Below are positions 42,510 to 50,501 of a stretch of 57,101 nt of DNA, piece after piece (the first letter of the stretch is position 1; every line of letters starts with the position of its first letter). A model generated the notes under the pieces. The model was given only the letters and a program-made list of their open reading frames with translations. It made no database searches and was not told the DNA's origin. The stretch comes from Chloroflexota bacterium (lineage in GTDB: Bacteria; Chloroflexota; UBA6077; FW602-bin22; JAMCYS01): positions 1 through 57,101 of the forward strand of contig JAMCYS010000050.1 of the NCBI GenBank assembly GCA_023473795.1, given 5' to 3'. The position numbers and the translations under genes are program-made.

Positions 42510-44505
42510 AGCGGTCGCTCCGCCGCACCATCTTGCCGTCGCGGGCGGCGAACTGCGCCCGGTCGCGCCGGCCCATGACGAGATCCACCTCTTCCTCGAC
42601 CCGCAGGGCGGCCGTCACCAGGCAGACCTTGGCCTGGCTGGTCTCCTTGCCCAGCACCTCGCCCATCTCGGGCAGGTAGATGCTGCGTGGGCTGCGCTTG
42701 CCCTCCGAGGCCTGGGCGTGCTGCTTGTCGTATTCGACCACCAGCTCGCTCCAGCGGCGCACGTCGGCGGCCGCGCCGCCGGCCAGCTTGGCGTCCTCGA
42801 TGTAGAGCAGCGGGCCGCCGCCCTCCACGGGCACCCACTGGTCGTTCTTGCCGCAGTAGCCGGTGAAGGTCTGGTCCATCGTCTCGGCGGCGCCGATGGC
42901 GCGGATGCAGTCCACGAACTTGGCCACGTTGCCGGTGACCTTGACGCCCTTGATGGGCTTGTCGGTGACGGTGCCGTTCTCGATGAGGTAACAGAGGTTG
43001 CCGTTGAGCACGAACTCGCCGCCGTCGGGGTTCACCCAGCCACCCTGGCAGCTCTTTATGTAGACCCCGCGCCGGTTCTTGGGCACCAGGGTCGCCATCT
43101 CCGCCAGCGACTTCGGCCCCTTCTCGTCCGGCATGATGTAGGTGTTGGTCATGCGCACCTGGGGAGGCATGTCGTACTTCTCGCGGCGCACGTTGCCGGT
43201 GAGCCCGTGGGCGCGCATGCCCTCCACGATGTCGTCCTTCAAGCCGTCCATGATCTCGTTGAGCGTGTAGCGGTCGTTGAGCACGTTGACCTGGATGCCC
43301 CGGTCCACCAGGCGCGTCTCCTTGCCCGGACAGCCGTGGTCGTCGACCACGATGGCGCCGAAGGCGTGCTCCAGCGCCTTGCGCCCGAGCTTGATGGTGG
43401 CCGCGCCGCTGTCGATCATCGAGAAAGCCGGATTGTCGCTCACCTGGGCGCCGATGCGGCTCTTCAGCGTCAGCTGCGCCGTCTTGGAGCGGCGGTTTTG
43501 GCAGATTATGTCGCCCTCGCTGGTGTGACCGAAGACCTCGTGGGCCAGCACGCCTGCCGCCGCGGGCGAGAGGATCACCGGGCACTCGGTGCCCAGAATC
43601 GCCGCCCCCTGGGCGCGGTCGAGGTCAATGGCCTCCTTGGCCACGCCCTTCGCCAGTTCCTGCACGATCTCTAGATAGCTACGTTGCTGTGCCCTCGCGG
43701 GCTCGAAGCGCCGCAACACCTCCATGCCGCCCATGGCGCCGCGGATGGCGCCGAAGGCTTCCGAGCCGTCCTTGGTGCGCACGCTAATGGTGATGCCCAG
43801 GCGGGGCACGATCTGATCGACCTTCATCAGGTCGGTGTCGGCGTATTCGGTGTGTTCGCGCCACTTGAGGAAGACGACCTCGACCCGGTCGAGCTTGGCG
43901 CCGAGGGCCTGGCGCACCACCTGGCGGGCGCCGGCCACCAGGGCGACGATCTCGTCCAGCTCCAGGCGCGGATAGACGTCCTCGTTGATCGAGTGCTCGG
44001 CGCCGTCCACGTGGACGATGGGGAACCACTCGTAGTTCTCCTCGTCCACGCGCCGCTGCACGCGCTCGCCGGAGCGCTGCGCGCCCTCGATGGCCGCCTT
44101 GACCAGCTCGTGGCCCTGGCTGGTGACCTCGAACTCCTTGACGATGGTCTCCCGCTCGGCCAGGTTGGCGCTCTGGAACTCGGTATCCTTGGTGCCGACC
44201 TCCGCCTGCAGGCCGATGAAGAAGCGCTGCGTGCGGCGGTTGCCCTGGTTGTCCTCCTCCTCGCCGGAGACGGTCACCTGGGGTATGCCGCGCTCGTCGG
44301 CCTTGCAGACGATGCCCGAACGCGAGCCCATGTAGAGGCCCACGAAGTCGATCTCCCGGCCGGGGGCCTTCTCCTGGTAGCTCTCCTTAGCCCGGCGGAC
44401 GATCTGGGCGAAGTCGGCGGTCAGCTGGCAATATTCATCTCGCTCCGGCGCCGCCTCGGGCGCCTCGGCGTTAGCGCTCTGCTCTCTCCTAGCTTCCTCT
44501 TCCAT
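42502..44505 (-). CDS. TldD/PmbA-family metalloprotease, unusually long
   Basis: 667 aa from ATG 44505; canonical TldD is about 480. The zinc site HEVFGH sits in PAAAGVLAHEVFGHTSEGD near residue 330, with downstream DRGIQVNVLNDRYT and YIKSCQGGWVNPDGGEF. The N-terminal half (about 180 residues) is acidic and helical before the usual beta region. TldD/E proteases process peptides such as microcin B17 and unfolded small proteins; here no RiPP genes are next door. The extra length and the coupled downstream partner are the unusual points. Confidence 0.88.
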   Translation of the reverse strand: MEEEARREQSANAEAPEAAPERDEYCQLTADFAQIVRRAKESYQEKAPGREIDFVGLYMGSRSGIVCKADERGIPQVTVSGEEEDNQGNRRTQRFFIGLQAEVGTKDTEFQSANLAERETIVKEFEVTSQGHELVKAAIEGAQRSGERVQRRVDEENYEWFPIVHVDGAEHSINEDVYPRLELDEIVALVAGARQVVRQALGAKLDRVEVVFLKWREHTEYADTDLMKVDQIVPRLGITISVRTKDGSEAFGAIRGAMGGMEVLRRFEPARAQQRSYLEIVQELAKGVAKEAIDLDRAQGAAILGTECPVILSPAAAGVLAHEVFGHTSEGDIICQNRRSKTAQLTLKSRIGAQVSDNPAFSMIDSGAATIKLGRKALEHAFGAIVVDDHGCPGKETRLVDRGIQVNVLNDRYTLNEIMDGLKDDIVEGMRAHGLTGNVRREKYDMPPQVRMTNTYIMPDEKGPKSLAEMATLVPKNRRGVYIKSCQGGWVNPDGGEFVLNGNLCYLIENGTVTDKPIKGVKVTGNVAKFVDCIRAIGAAETMDQTFTGYCGKNDQWVPVEGGGPLLYIEDAKLAGGAAADVRRWSELVVEYDKQHAQASEGKRSPRSIYLPEMGEVLGKETSQAKVCLVTAALRVEEEVDLVMGRRDRAQFAARDGKMVRRSDRFE

Positions 44506-44607
44506 TCGGCATCCCTTTCTTGCCCGCAGAGGATCGTCGGCAATGACACGTTCGCCCGTTGGTTGCACTACGGCCGCGTGCGGAGCGGCCGGGGCGGTGC
44601 TGGGGGC

Positions 44608-44829
44608 TTAACGGCGTTCGCCGCGGGACGATTGTCGATTCTGCTTGTTGGGGCGCCGCGGGTTCGGGGAGCGAACCTGCTTCTGCTGTTCCGCTTCCCC
44701 GTGCTCGCCCTTGAGATAGGCGAGATCGTCTTGCGACTCGACCTGCGGCGTCGTGGACTTCTTGGGCTTGGCGGCCGGAGCGGGTGCGATGGTGCCGCTG
44801 GCCGGGGCCGCGGTTTCTGCGTCTGCCAC
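44608..44829 (-). CDS. Small basic hydrophilic protein
   Basis: 73 aa from GTG 44829 with GGAGGG upstream. Ala/Pro-rich start, a central patch QDDLAYLKGEHGEAEQQKQV and a very basic C-terminus (RRPNKQNRQSSRGERR). No known domain. Co-directional with and 102 bp upstream of tldD. Could be a nucleic-acid-binding tail protein or not a gene at all. Confidence 0.45.
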   Translation of the reverse strand: MADAETAAPASGTIAPAPAAKPKKSTTPQVESQDDLAYLKGEHGEAEQQKQVRSPNPRRPNKQNRQSSRGERR

Positions 44830-45164
44830 TCTACCTGCCCTCCCTCCGGCGGCAGGGGGCTCACCACCCCGCGGTAGGGCGCGCAAGCACCCTAGCCGGC
44901 TGCCGCCAACAAGACACATAAGCTAGCAAAACCAAGCCGAAACGGCTGCTTGCCGGCACAGCAACCAGCCCCGAGCTTCACTTCCAGAAGACAGAACCGA
45001 CGCTGACCGAGACTAGCGCTGCGGAAGCAAGAAACGACGGTGGACAGGGCATCCACCTGCGTTTGGAGAGCACAACGTCGTGCGACCGTGGACGTTACTT
45101 GCCGGCAAGCCGGCGCCGGTGCCCGGGCTCACGCTGACGGACCGTGGCGCCGTCGCCCGCGTGC

Positions 45165-45192
45165 TTGTATGCTTTGCCCGCAAGTGTACAAT
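45165..45192 (+). promoter_or_regulatory. Sigma70-type promoter without an obvious gene
   Basis: TTGTAT and TACAAT with a 16-base spacer. The next candidate product is the short region ending at the 45304-45324 hairpin. Confidence 0.5.
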
Positions 45193-45265
45193 TACGGGCC
45201 AAGACCGACAATAGTACTTTTATCCTATACTTGCCCTTTCCCGGAGGGCTGTGCTAGCATTCGCG

Positions 45266-45328
45266 GGCAGAGAAAGGACCTGGCCGAAAGGCGCCTGCTA
45301 AGCGGGGCGCACGCCGTGCGCCCCGTTA
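45266..45328 (+). ncRNA. Candidate short RNA ending in a GC-rich hairpin
   Basis: Starts about 6 bases after TGCTAGCAT and ends with hairpin GGGGCGCAC-GCC-GTGCGCCCC followed by GTTACTGTT. No ORF. The weak T-tract keeps confidence low. Confidence 0.3.
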
Positions 45329-45364
45329 CTGTTGCCCTTTCGCGGCCTCGGAAGGCGAGTTTAG

Positions 45365-45453
45365 CCACCGAGGCACCGAGGGCACGGAGACCAGAAGAGG
45401 AATTGGCTGTAGAGACGGACATCCACCACCGAGGCACCGAGGACACGGAGACC
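45365..45453. repeat. Family D repeats (ACCGAGGCACCGAG type), two copies
   Basis: CCACCGAGGCACCGAGGGCA continuing CGGAGACC at 45365-45392, and a near-identical copy at 45426-45453. Further copies lie at 47796-47824, 47860-47879, 48428-48457 (inverted) and 48488-48517 (inverted). Confidence 0.8.
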
Positions 45454-45479
45454 GGAGGAATCTGACACAGCCCTGCCGG

Positions 45480-45634
45480 GTCACCAATCGGGATGATAAT
45501 GGCAGGCCGTCTGGTGATCTCGTAGATAATATGGAAGGGCTGACATCCTTGCTGTAGACACGCGGGTTAACGAGGGGTAACCTCGTCCTATCCGCAAACA
45601 GCCGAGGAGAATAAGTCTCGAGGAGGTCAGCCCA
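45480..45634 (+). mobile_element. IS110-type left-end non-coding region
   Basis: 155 bp without an ORF directly upstream of the IS110 gene, containing GGGTTAACGAGGGGTAACC. IS110-group elements encode a bridge RNA in this position. The boundaries of the element are not determined. Confidence 0.45.
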
Positions 45635-46483
45635 GTGTCTATTATCTACGGTGGTCTCGACGTGCACAAGGGGTCCATTAGCGCCTGCCTTCTGGATTCA
45701 CGTACCGGGGAGATGATTGCCCAGGAGGTGCCCAACGACCAACCACACGTGCCGCGTGCTGCCCGGCGCTGGGCCAAACTTGGCGAACTGTGCCTCTGCT
45801 ACGAGGCCTCGGGCGCCGGCTTCGTCATCCAACGCTGGCTGAAGGGGATCGGCGTGCACTGCGAGGTGATCGCTCCTTCCCTCATCCCCAAGGCGCCTGG
45901 TGATCGGGTCAAGACTGACAAGCGCGACGCCCGCAAACTGGCCAAGCTCTATGCGGCGGGTCTGCCGCAACCGGTACGTGTGCCAGGGGAGGAAGAGGAG
46001 ACCGTACGTGCTCTGGTACGGCTGCGGGGACAACTCACGGTCGATAGCACGCGCGTCAAGAACCGCGTCCACAAGTACCCGCGGCTGCTTGGGCACGTCT
46101 ATCCAGAGAGAAGCCATTGGAACGTGAAGCATCGGGATTGGCTGGCCCATCTGCCTTTGGACACCATCCCGCGCTTGATCGTGCGGACCCACCTCGACGA
46201 GTTGGATGCTCTGCTTAGTCGCCGCGGGGAGATTGAGCGGTGGATAGAGGAGATCGCCCGCTGTGAGCCATATCGGCAGGGGGTAGACAGGCTCATGAGT
46301 CTGCGGGGGATAGGCACGCACACGGCGATGGTGCTCTTGACCGAGATCGGTGATGCCCGGCGGTTTGGCAGTGCGCCGCAACTGATGGCCTACCTGGGGC
46401 TGGTGCTGCGGGAGGACGAGGCATGCCTCGTCCGCGGACGGGCCATGGCCCGTCCCTACGAAATACGCTCATCTAGCTGGTAG
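45635..46483 (+). pseudogene. IS110 family transposase, 3'-truncated by REP palindromes
   Basis: GTG 45635 with AGGAGG upstream. N-terminal DEDD RuvC-like domain: IIYGGLDVHKGSISACLLD, LCYEASGAGF and VKTDKRDARKLAKLY. The C-terminal transposase_20 domain begins (VDRLMSLRGIGTHTAMVLLTEIG, then LMAYLGLV) but stops short: after LGLV the frame reads through palindromes 46414-46459 (LREDEACLVRGRAMARPYE) and ends. The conserved Ser-containing end is lost; about 60-90 residues are missing. Probably inactive. Confidence 0.85.
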
Positions 46484-46507
46484 GGGCGACCGGCCGGTCG
46501 CCCCTAC
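46414..46507. repeat. Three REP family B-type palindromes at the IS110 3' end
   Basis: GGACGAGGC-AT-GCCTCGTCC (46414-46433), GGACGGGCC-AT-GGCCCGTCC plus CTAC (46436-46459), and a perfect 28-bp palindrome with GTAG/CTAC ends (46480-46507). Confidence 0.8.
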
Positions 46508-46529
46508 GGATGCTGATTACCGAAAGACT

Positions 46530-47795
46530 ATGGACAAAGCGCAACCCGGGGTCGGCAACCTGACCAAGGTTCTCTTCGTGGCGAGCACGTTCGTCTTCTG
46601 GTGCTCGCTGTACGTCTACGTGCCCATTCTCCCCACCTACACGCAACAGCTCGGCGGCTCGCTGGCGATGGTGGGGCTGGTGGTGGGGGCCTACGGCGTC
46701 ACTCAGTTCGTCCTGCGGGTGCCGTTGGGCGTCTTCTCCGACCGCCTGGGCCGGCGCAAGCCGTTCATCCTCTTCGGCACGCTGACGGCGGCGGCGGGCG
46801 CGGCGGGCTTTCTGGTGGCCGGCGACCCCTGGGGCCTATTCCTGGCTCGCGCCCTCACCGGCGTGGCCGCCTCCAGTTGGGTGGCCTTCACCGTCCTCTT
46901 CTCCTCCTACTTCCCGCCCGGCAAGGCGGTGCGGGCCATGAGCCTGGTGACCTTCGTCTCCGGCAGCTCGCAGCTGGTGGCGACCTTCGCCGGGGGGCAG
47001 ATCGCCCAGCGCTTCGGCTCCGTCTCCACTTTTTGGGTCGGCCTGGCGCTGGCCGGCGTGGCCGCGCTGGCCAGCCTAGCGGTGCGCGACGAGCCACGCC
47101 GGACGACGGCCCCGCCGAGCTGGGAGCAGGTGGCGCGGGTGATGACCGGGTCCCCGCGCCAATACCAATCGACGGCCGCGGGGGCCGTGTCCCCGCGTCA
47201 ATACCAATCGGCGGTCGCGGGGGCCGTGCCGCTGCTGCTGATCGTCTCCTTCAACGCCGTGCTCAGCCAGTACGCGGCCTACGTCACGACCTACGCCTTC
47301 ACGCCCATCTACGCCGCGGGTCTGGGGGCTAGCCGGGCCGACCTGGGTCTGCTGGTGACGGCGATGCTTATCTCCTCGACCATCGGTCAGCTGCTGGCCG
47401 GGAACCTCGTGGAGCGTTGGGGGGAGCGGGTGGTGGTGGCGGGGGGGATGCTGATCGCCGCCACGGGCATCGCCGCCACGCCCTTCGTGGCCACGGTGCC
47501 GCTGCTGCTGGGGCTGCAGGCGCTCAACGGTCTGGGCAGGGGGCTGGGCTTCCCGGTGCTGATGGGGTTGAGCGTGCGCTACCTGCCCCAGCAGCAGCGG
47601 GCGACGGCGATGGGCGTCTTCCAGGCCACCTACGCCCTGGGCATGTTCGCCGGGCCCTTCGCTGGCGGCCAGATCGCCGACGCCTTTGGCCTCGACATGG
47701 TCTTCTACTCCACCGGCGTCGTCTGCCTCGCCTCCGCCGGCCTCGCCCTCCTCATCCCAGGCCGCAGGGCGACGAGAGCTCGGAACGAGGATTGA
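46530..47795 (+). CDS. MFS transporter with tandem in-frame palindromic insert
   Basis: 421 aa, 12 membrane helices. Motif A variant GVFSDRLGRRKPFIL after helix 2; LARALTGVAASSWVAF helix 4; a matching second half with WGERVVVAGGML. The central cytosolic loop holds two 13-residue repeats, SPRQYQSTAAGAV and SPRQYQSAVAGAV, encoded by family C palindromes. The loop between helices 6 and 7 tolerates such additions, so activity may be kept. Exports or imports an unknown small molecule. The stop codon is followed at once by a family D repeat. Confidence 0.9.
   Translation: MDKAQPGVGNLTKVLFVASTFVFWCSLYVYVPILPTYTQQLGGSLAMVGLVVGAYGVTQFVLRVPLGVFSDRLGRRKPFILFGTLTAAAGAAGFLVAGDPWGLFLARALTGVAASSWVAFTVLFSSYFPPGKAVRAMSLVTFVSGSSQLVATFAGGQIAQRFGSVSTFWVGLALAGVAALASLAVRDEPRRTTAPPSWEQVARVMTGSPRQYQSTAAGAVSPRQYQSAVAGAVPLLLIVSFNAVLSQYAAYVTTYAFTPIYAAGLGASRADLGLLVTAMLISSTIGQLLAGNLVERWGERVVVAGGMLIAATGIAATPFVATVPLLLGLQALNGLGRGLGFPVLMGLSVRYLPQQQRATAMGVFQATYALGMFAGPFAGGQIADAFGLDMVFYSTGVVCLASAGLALLIPGRRATRARNED
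47150..47224. repeat. Two tandem family C palindromes inside the MFS gene
   Basis: Units 47150-47185 and 47189-47224 are 36 bp each, 39-bp period, both followed by CGT. Arms are GTCCCCGCG and CGCGGGGGC (one mismatch). Confidence 0.85.
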
Positions 47796-47879
47796 ACCAC
47801 CGAGGCACCGAGGGCACCGAGACCTGAGCCAGTAGTTGAGGAGATGGGTCGAGTCTGTAACCACCGAGGCACCGAGACC
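47796..47879. repeat. Family D repeats between MFS and GxxExxY genes
   Basis: ACCACCGAGGCACCGAGGGC continuing ACCGAGACC (47796-47824), starting directly after the MFS stop, and a shorter copy at 47860-47879. Confidence 0.75.
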
Positions 47880-47962
47880 TGACAGAAGAGAGGCAGAGAC
47901 GAGCACGGTGGACCAAGAGGGAAGGCGAGGCGAAGAAGCGCGTTCAGACCGACGGTAAAAGC

Positions 47963-48469
47963 CTAGAGCACCTTACGCCGGAGGCCGTGCTTCAGAATTG
48001 CCTCGTTGAAATTGATCAGCAGCCCGACCTTGCAACCGGTGATCTTCAGATAGGTCAGCAACTGCGCCTCGTGGATGGGATGCAGAGCATCAACTGCCTT
48101 CAACTCCACCACCACTCGACCGCCTACTACGAAATCAAGCCGATAGCCGCAATCCAGACGCACGCCTTTGTACTCGGCGGGCAGCGGAACCTCCTGCTCG
48201 AAAGGCAAGTCCCTCAATTCAAGTTCGCGCGCCAGGCAGGTCTGGTAGACACCCTCCAGCAGCCCTGGACCTAGCTGGCGGTGCGCCTCGATAGCGGCGC
48301 CAATCACCTCCGCGGTCAGGCCGTGCTCCGGTGCCGACGCATAGTGCCCCGATACGTCTAGTCGCGCTTCGCCAGTCAAATCAGCTTTCTCCCCCTCTTG
48401 CACAGTCCCACTCTCTTTCTCACTTCTGGTCTCGGTGCCCTCGGTGTCTCGGTGGTTACATTCTCCCAC
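47963..48469 (-). CDS. GxxExxY protein (PD-(D/E)XK nuclease-like)
   Basis: 168 aa as drawn; the true start is probably later because residues 3-13 (ECNHRDTEGTE) are a translated family D repeat. Core: GLTAEVIGAAIEAHRQLGPGLLEGVYQ with the naming motif G-LL-E-GV-Y, then YKGVRLDCGYRLDFVVGGRVVVELKAVDAL (nuclease-like E-x-K) and HEAQLLTYLKITGCKVGLLINFN. This family is common next to such repeats. Biochemical role unknown. Confidence 0.85.
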   Translation of the reverse strand: MGECNHRDTEGTETRSEKESGTVQEGEKADLTGEARLDVSGHYASAPEHGLTAEVIGAAIEAHRQLGPGLLEGVYQTCLARELELRDLPFEQEVPLPAEYKGVRLDCGYRLDFVVGGRVVVELKAVDALHPIHEAQLLTYLKITGCKVGLLINFNEAILKHGLRRKVL

Positions 48470-48517
48470 TGCTCTCTCGCCTCCTCCGGTCTCAGTGTTC
48501 TCGGTGTCTCGGTGGTT
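48428..48517. repeat. Family D repeats, inverted orientation
   Basis: Copies at 48428-48457 and 48488-48517 read CTCGGTGTCTCGGTGGTT, opposite to the copies at 47796 and 45365. Together they bracket the GxxExxY gene; the last one overlaps the PHP-gene stop codon. Confidence 0.75.
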
Positions 48518-49203
48518 TAGCCTCTCTCCGATCCACGGGGTCCCCAGCGGCGGCGGAGTTTGACCCAGCGGGTGGCGAGGTGGACCAGGGGGCTGGAGAC
48601 GTGGCCCACGGCGCGGCCACGCTCCAGTCCGTGCAGGAACTCCTCGGCCGTGCCGAAAGGCGATAGCTCCACCCAGGCCTGGCCGATCTCGCGCGGCAGG
48701 TGGGCGTCGCTGCCGGCGCCCCGGTGCAGGTTGTGTAGGGCGCAGAATCTTTCCGCTCGCCGGTTGTCCCAGGGGAAGGTCGTGCGGGAGTTGATGACCT
48801 CCAGCAGGTCGATCTGGCCGAGGATGCGCCGCAGGGCCGCCGCCGTGAGGTGCGAGCCGCGGCGCACGCGGTCGAAGGGATGGGGCACGTAGACCAGGCC
48901 GCCCTGGGCGCGGATGCGGGCGATGGTCTCCTCGGGACTGAGGCGCGCGGGCACCAGCTCTGAGAGGAAGAGGCCGATGATCTCGCCCTCGGCCGTCTCG
49001 ATCTCCTCTCCCACGATGACCGGGAAGGGTGCCAGTTCGCGTAGCTTGAGGGCGCCCTCGACCCGGTTGTGGTCGGTGACGGCGATGCCGTCGAGCCCGC
49101 GGCGCTGCACGGCGCGGACGATGTCCGCCAGCTTGGCCGTGGAATCGGGCGAGAGGTAGGTGTGGGTGTGGAGATCGAAGCGCACGAGGTGGCGATCCTT
49201 CAT
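48517..49203 (-). CDS. PHP-domain phosphoesterase
   Basis: 228 aa. Metal-site motifs: VRFDLHTHTYLSPDS (HxH), IAVTDHNRVEG, VIVGEEIETAEGEIIGLFL, LVYVPHPFDRVRRG and RGAGSDAHLPREIG. This is the stand-alone PHP type (YciV/RnaseAM-like or histidinol-phosphatase-like), probably cleaving nucleotide or small phosphoesters. ATG 49203. The final codons abut an inverted family D repeat, which supplies the stop region; the C-terminus may thus be slightly altered. Confidence 0.88.
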   Translation of the reverse strand: MKDRHLVRFDLHTHTYLSPDSTAKLADIVRAVQRRGLDGIAVTDHNRVEGALKLRELAPFPVIVGEEIETAEGEIIGLFLSELVPARLSPEETIARIRAQGGLVYVPHPFDRVRRGSHLTAAALRRILGQIDLLEVINSRTTFPWDNRRAERFCALHNLHRGAGSDAHLPREIGQAWVELSPFGTAEEFLHGLERGRAVGHVSSPLVHLATRWVKLRRRWGPRGSERG

Positions 49204-49267
49204 CCGGCGGGCCTCTAGTTCGCGAGTCTACCTCAGTATAGCATCCGGCCCGGCCGAGTGACCCGGG

Positions 49268-49397
49268 GGCCTGATGCCCAAGTGTTCGGCGGTGGTGGTG
49301 CTAAGTGTGCCGGCGTCCAGGCGGATCAGAATGTCTATTCGGCGTTGCTGGTGGTCGTTCTAGGTCACTGTCCTCATACTCCCTTATGTTCGGACAT
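49268..49397 (-). pseudogene. Remnant of a transposase N-terminus (ISNCY/IS481-like)
   Basis: Read on the minus strand, MSEHKGV, a stop, then in another frame NDHQQRRIDILIRLDAGTLS and TTTAEHLG resembles the helix-turn-helix start of ISNCY-type transposases, which normally continue with a SERQVRRL-like segment. Nothing of the catalytic part remains. The rest of 49204-49504 is unremarkable apart from the LysE promoter. Confidence 0.4.
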
Positions 49398-49458
49398 CTT
49401 CCCTGAGCAGTCATCTAGGGAATAGTCGCTGAGCAACGTCAAACGCCGCGAACTGCCC

Positions 49459-49487
49459 TTGACAGCCGCGGGGGGGCCGACTATGCT
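49459..49487 (+). promoter_or_regulatory. Sigma70-type promoter of the LysE-family gene
   Basis: TTGACA (consensus) and TATGCT with a 17-base spacer. Predicted start is about 10 bases before the TTG codon at 49505, so the message is nearly leaderless. Confidence 0.7.
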
Positions 49488-49504
49488 GCCCGGCAGGTGT
49501 ACTG

Positions 49505-50146
49505 TTGGAACTGCCACTGCTCTTCGTCACCGCCTTCGTCGTCGGGCTCTCGGGCGCTTTGATGCCCGGGCCGCTGATGACCGTGACCATCGACTGCGCC
49601 GCGCGGTGTGGCTTCCGTAGCGGCATGCTGCCGCTGCTCGGCCACGCCGCCGCCGAGGCGGCGATGGTGCTGGCGCTCGTCTTCGGCCTTAGCCAGGTCC
49701 TGCAGAACGGTCTGGTCCGCGGCGCCATCGGCTTGCTGGGCGGGGCGGTGCTGGTCTGGATGGGCTACGGCATGGGGCGCGACGCCTGGTCCGGCCAGGC
49801 CTCGCTGGCCCTGACGGGGGCCGGGCAGCAGCCCCGGCTGGCGCCGGTGCCCACGGGCGTGGTGGTCAGCGTGGGCAATCCCTACTGGTTGCTCTGGTGG
49901 GCCACGGTGGGCGCGGGTTTCGTGGCCTCTTCGCTGCAGTGGGGTGCAGTGGGGCTGGCCACCTTCTACGGCGGGCACATCGTCTCCGACCTGGCCTGGC
50001 TGAGTCTGGTGGCGGCGGTGATCGTCACCGGGCGGCGCCTGCTCAGCGACAAGGTCTACCGCGGCCTCATCCTCGTCTGCGGGGCCTTCCTCGTCGCCCT
50101 CGGCCTGTACTTCTTCCTCTCCGGGGTGAGCTTCCTGAGAGGGTAG
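49505..50146 (+). CDS. LysE family amino-acid exporter
   Basis: 213 aa with six hydrophobic segments. SGALMPGPLMTVTIDCAARCG is the family signature (the LysE/RhtB Pro-Gly-Pro), followed by GHAAAEAAMVLALVFG and VVVSVGNPYWLLWWATVG. Exports amino acids or derivatives from the cytosol. TTG start fits a promoter 18 bases upstream and a near-leaderless message; no clear ribosome site. Monocistronic. Confidence 0.85.
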   Translation: MELPLLFVTAFVVGLSGALMPGPLMTVTIDCAARCGFRSGMLPLLGHAAAEAAMVLALVFGLSQVLQNGLVRGAIGLLGGAVLVWMGYGMGRDAWSGQASLALTGAGQQPRLAPVPTGVVVSVGNPYWLLWWATVGAGFVASSLQWGAVGLATFYGGHIVSDLAWLSLVAAVIVTGRRLLSDKVYRGLILVCGAFLVALGLYFFLSGVSFLRG

Positions 50147-50261
50147 GGGCAGGCGGCTGGTCCTGCTTGGGAGCGACGGCAGTCCCCCTGTCCCGACAGA
50201 GAGACGCAGACTGGCGACCTGAGCGGCGCCGCCGGGCTTGAGCGCTGAAGCGGCGTCTTGT

Positions 50262-50501
50262 CTAGGCTGCGGCTTCTACCTCGATCACCACAGCCTGGTG
50301 ATGCTCGGTCTCCCTAGGGACCGGCTCTCCGGCCAAACGCAGGCTTTCGATGTACGCCGTAATGGCCTCCTGGGCGTTGGCGATGGTCTCCGCGACCGTT
50401 TCACCCTGGGTATGGCAGCCCGGTAGGGCAGGCACATCCGCCCAGTAGCCCTGGCCGTCCTCTTCCGGATGAATGAGCACCGTATAGCGGTAGGTAGTCA
50501 T
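50262..50501 (-). CDS. hicB: HicB antitoxin from internal start
   Basis: 79 aa: YWADVPALPGCHTQGETVAETIANAQEAITAYIESL is the HicB partial RNase H fold that blocks HicA. No separate C-terminal DNA-binding domain is visible. The ATG is preceded by GAGGAGG at optimal distance. Encoded in the same frame as the upstream HicA part. Confidence 0.8.
   Translation of the reverse strand: MTTYRYTVLIHPEEDGQGYWADVPALPGCHTQGETVAETIANAQEAITAYIESLRLAGEPVPRETEHHQAVVIEVEAAA

Larger units (their letters stand above)
44830..45634. other. 800-bp intergenic region: promoter, hairpin, D repeats, IS110 left end
   Basis: Contains a good promoter (45165-45192), a second extended -10 (TGCTAGCAT, 45252-45260), a GC-rich hairpin (45304-45324), two family D repeats and the non-coding left end of the IS110 element. 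44830-45160 shows nothing recognisable. Confidence 0.55.

Noticed and set aside
42481-44877. Two long plus-strand frames of 397 aa each
   Set aside because: Antisense shadows of TldD; no protein-like motifs.
45040-45465. 141-aa plus-strand frame including HRGTEDTETGG
   Set aside because: It is a translation of family D repeats; no ribosome site.
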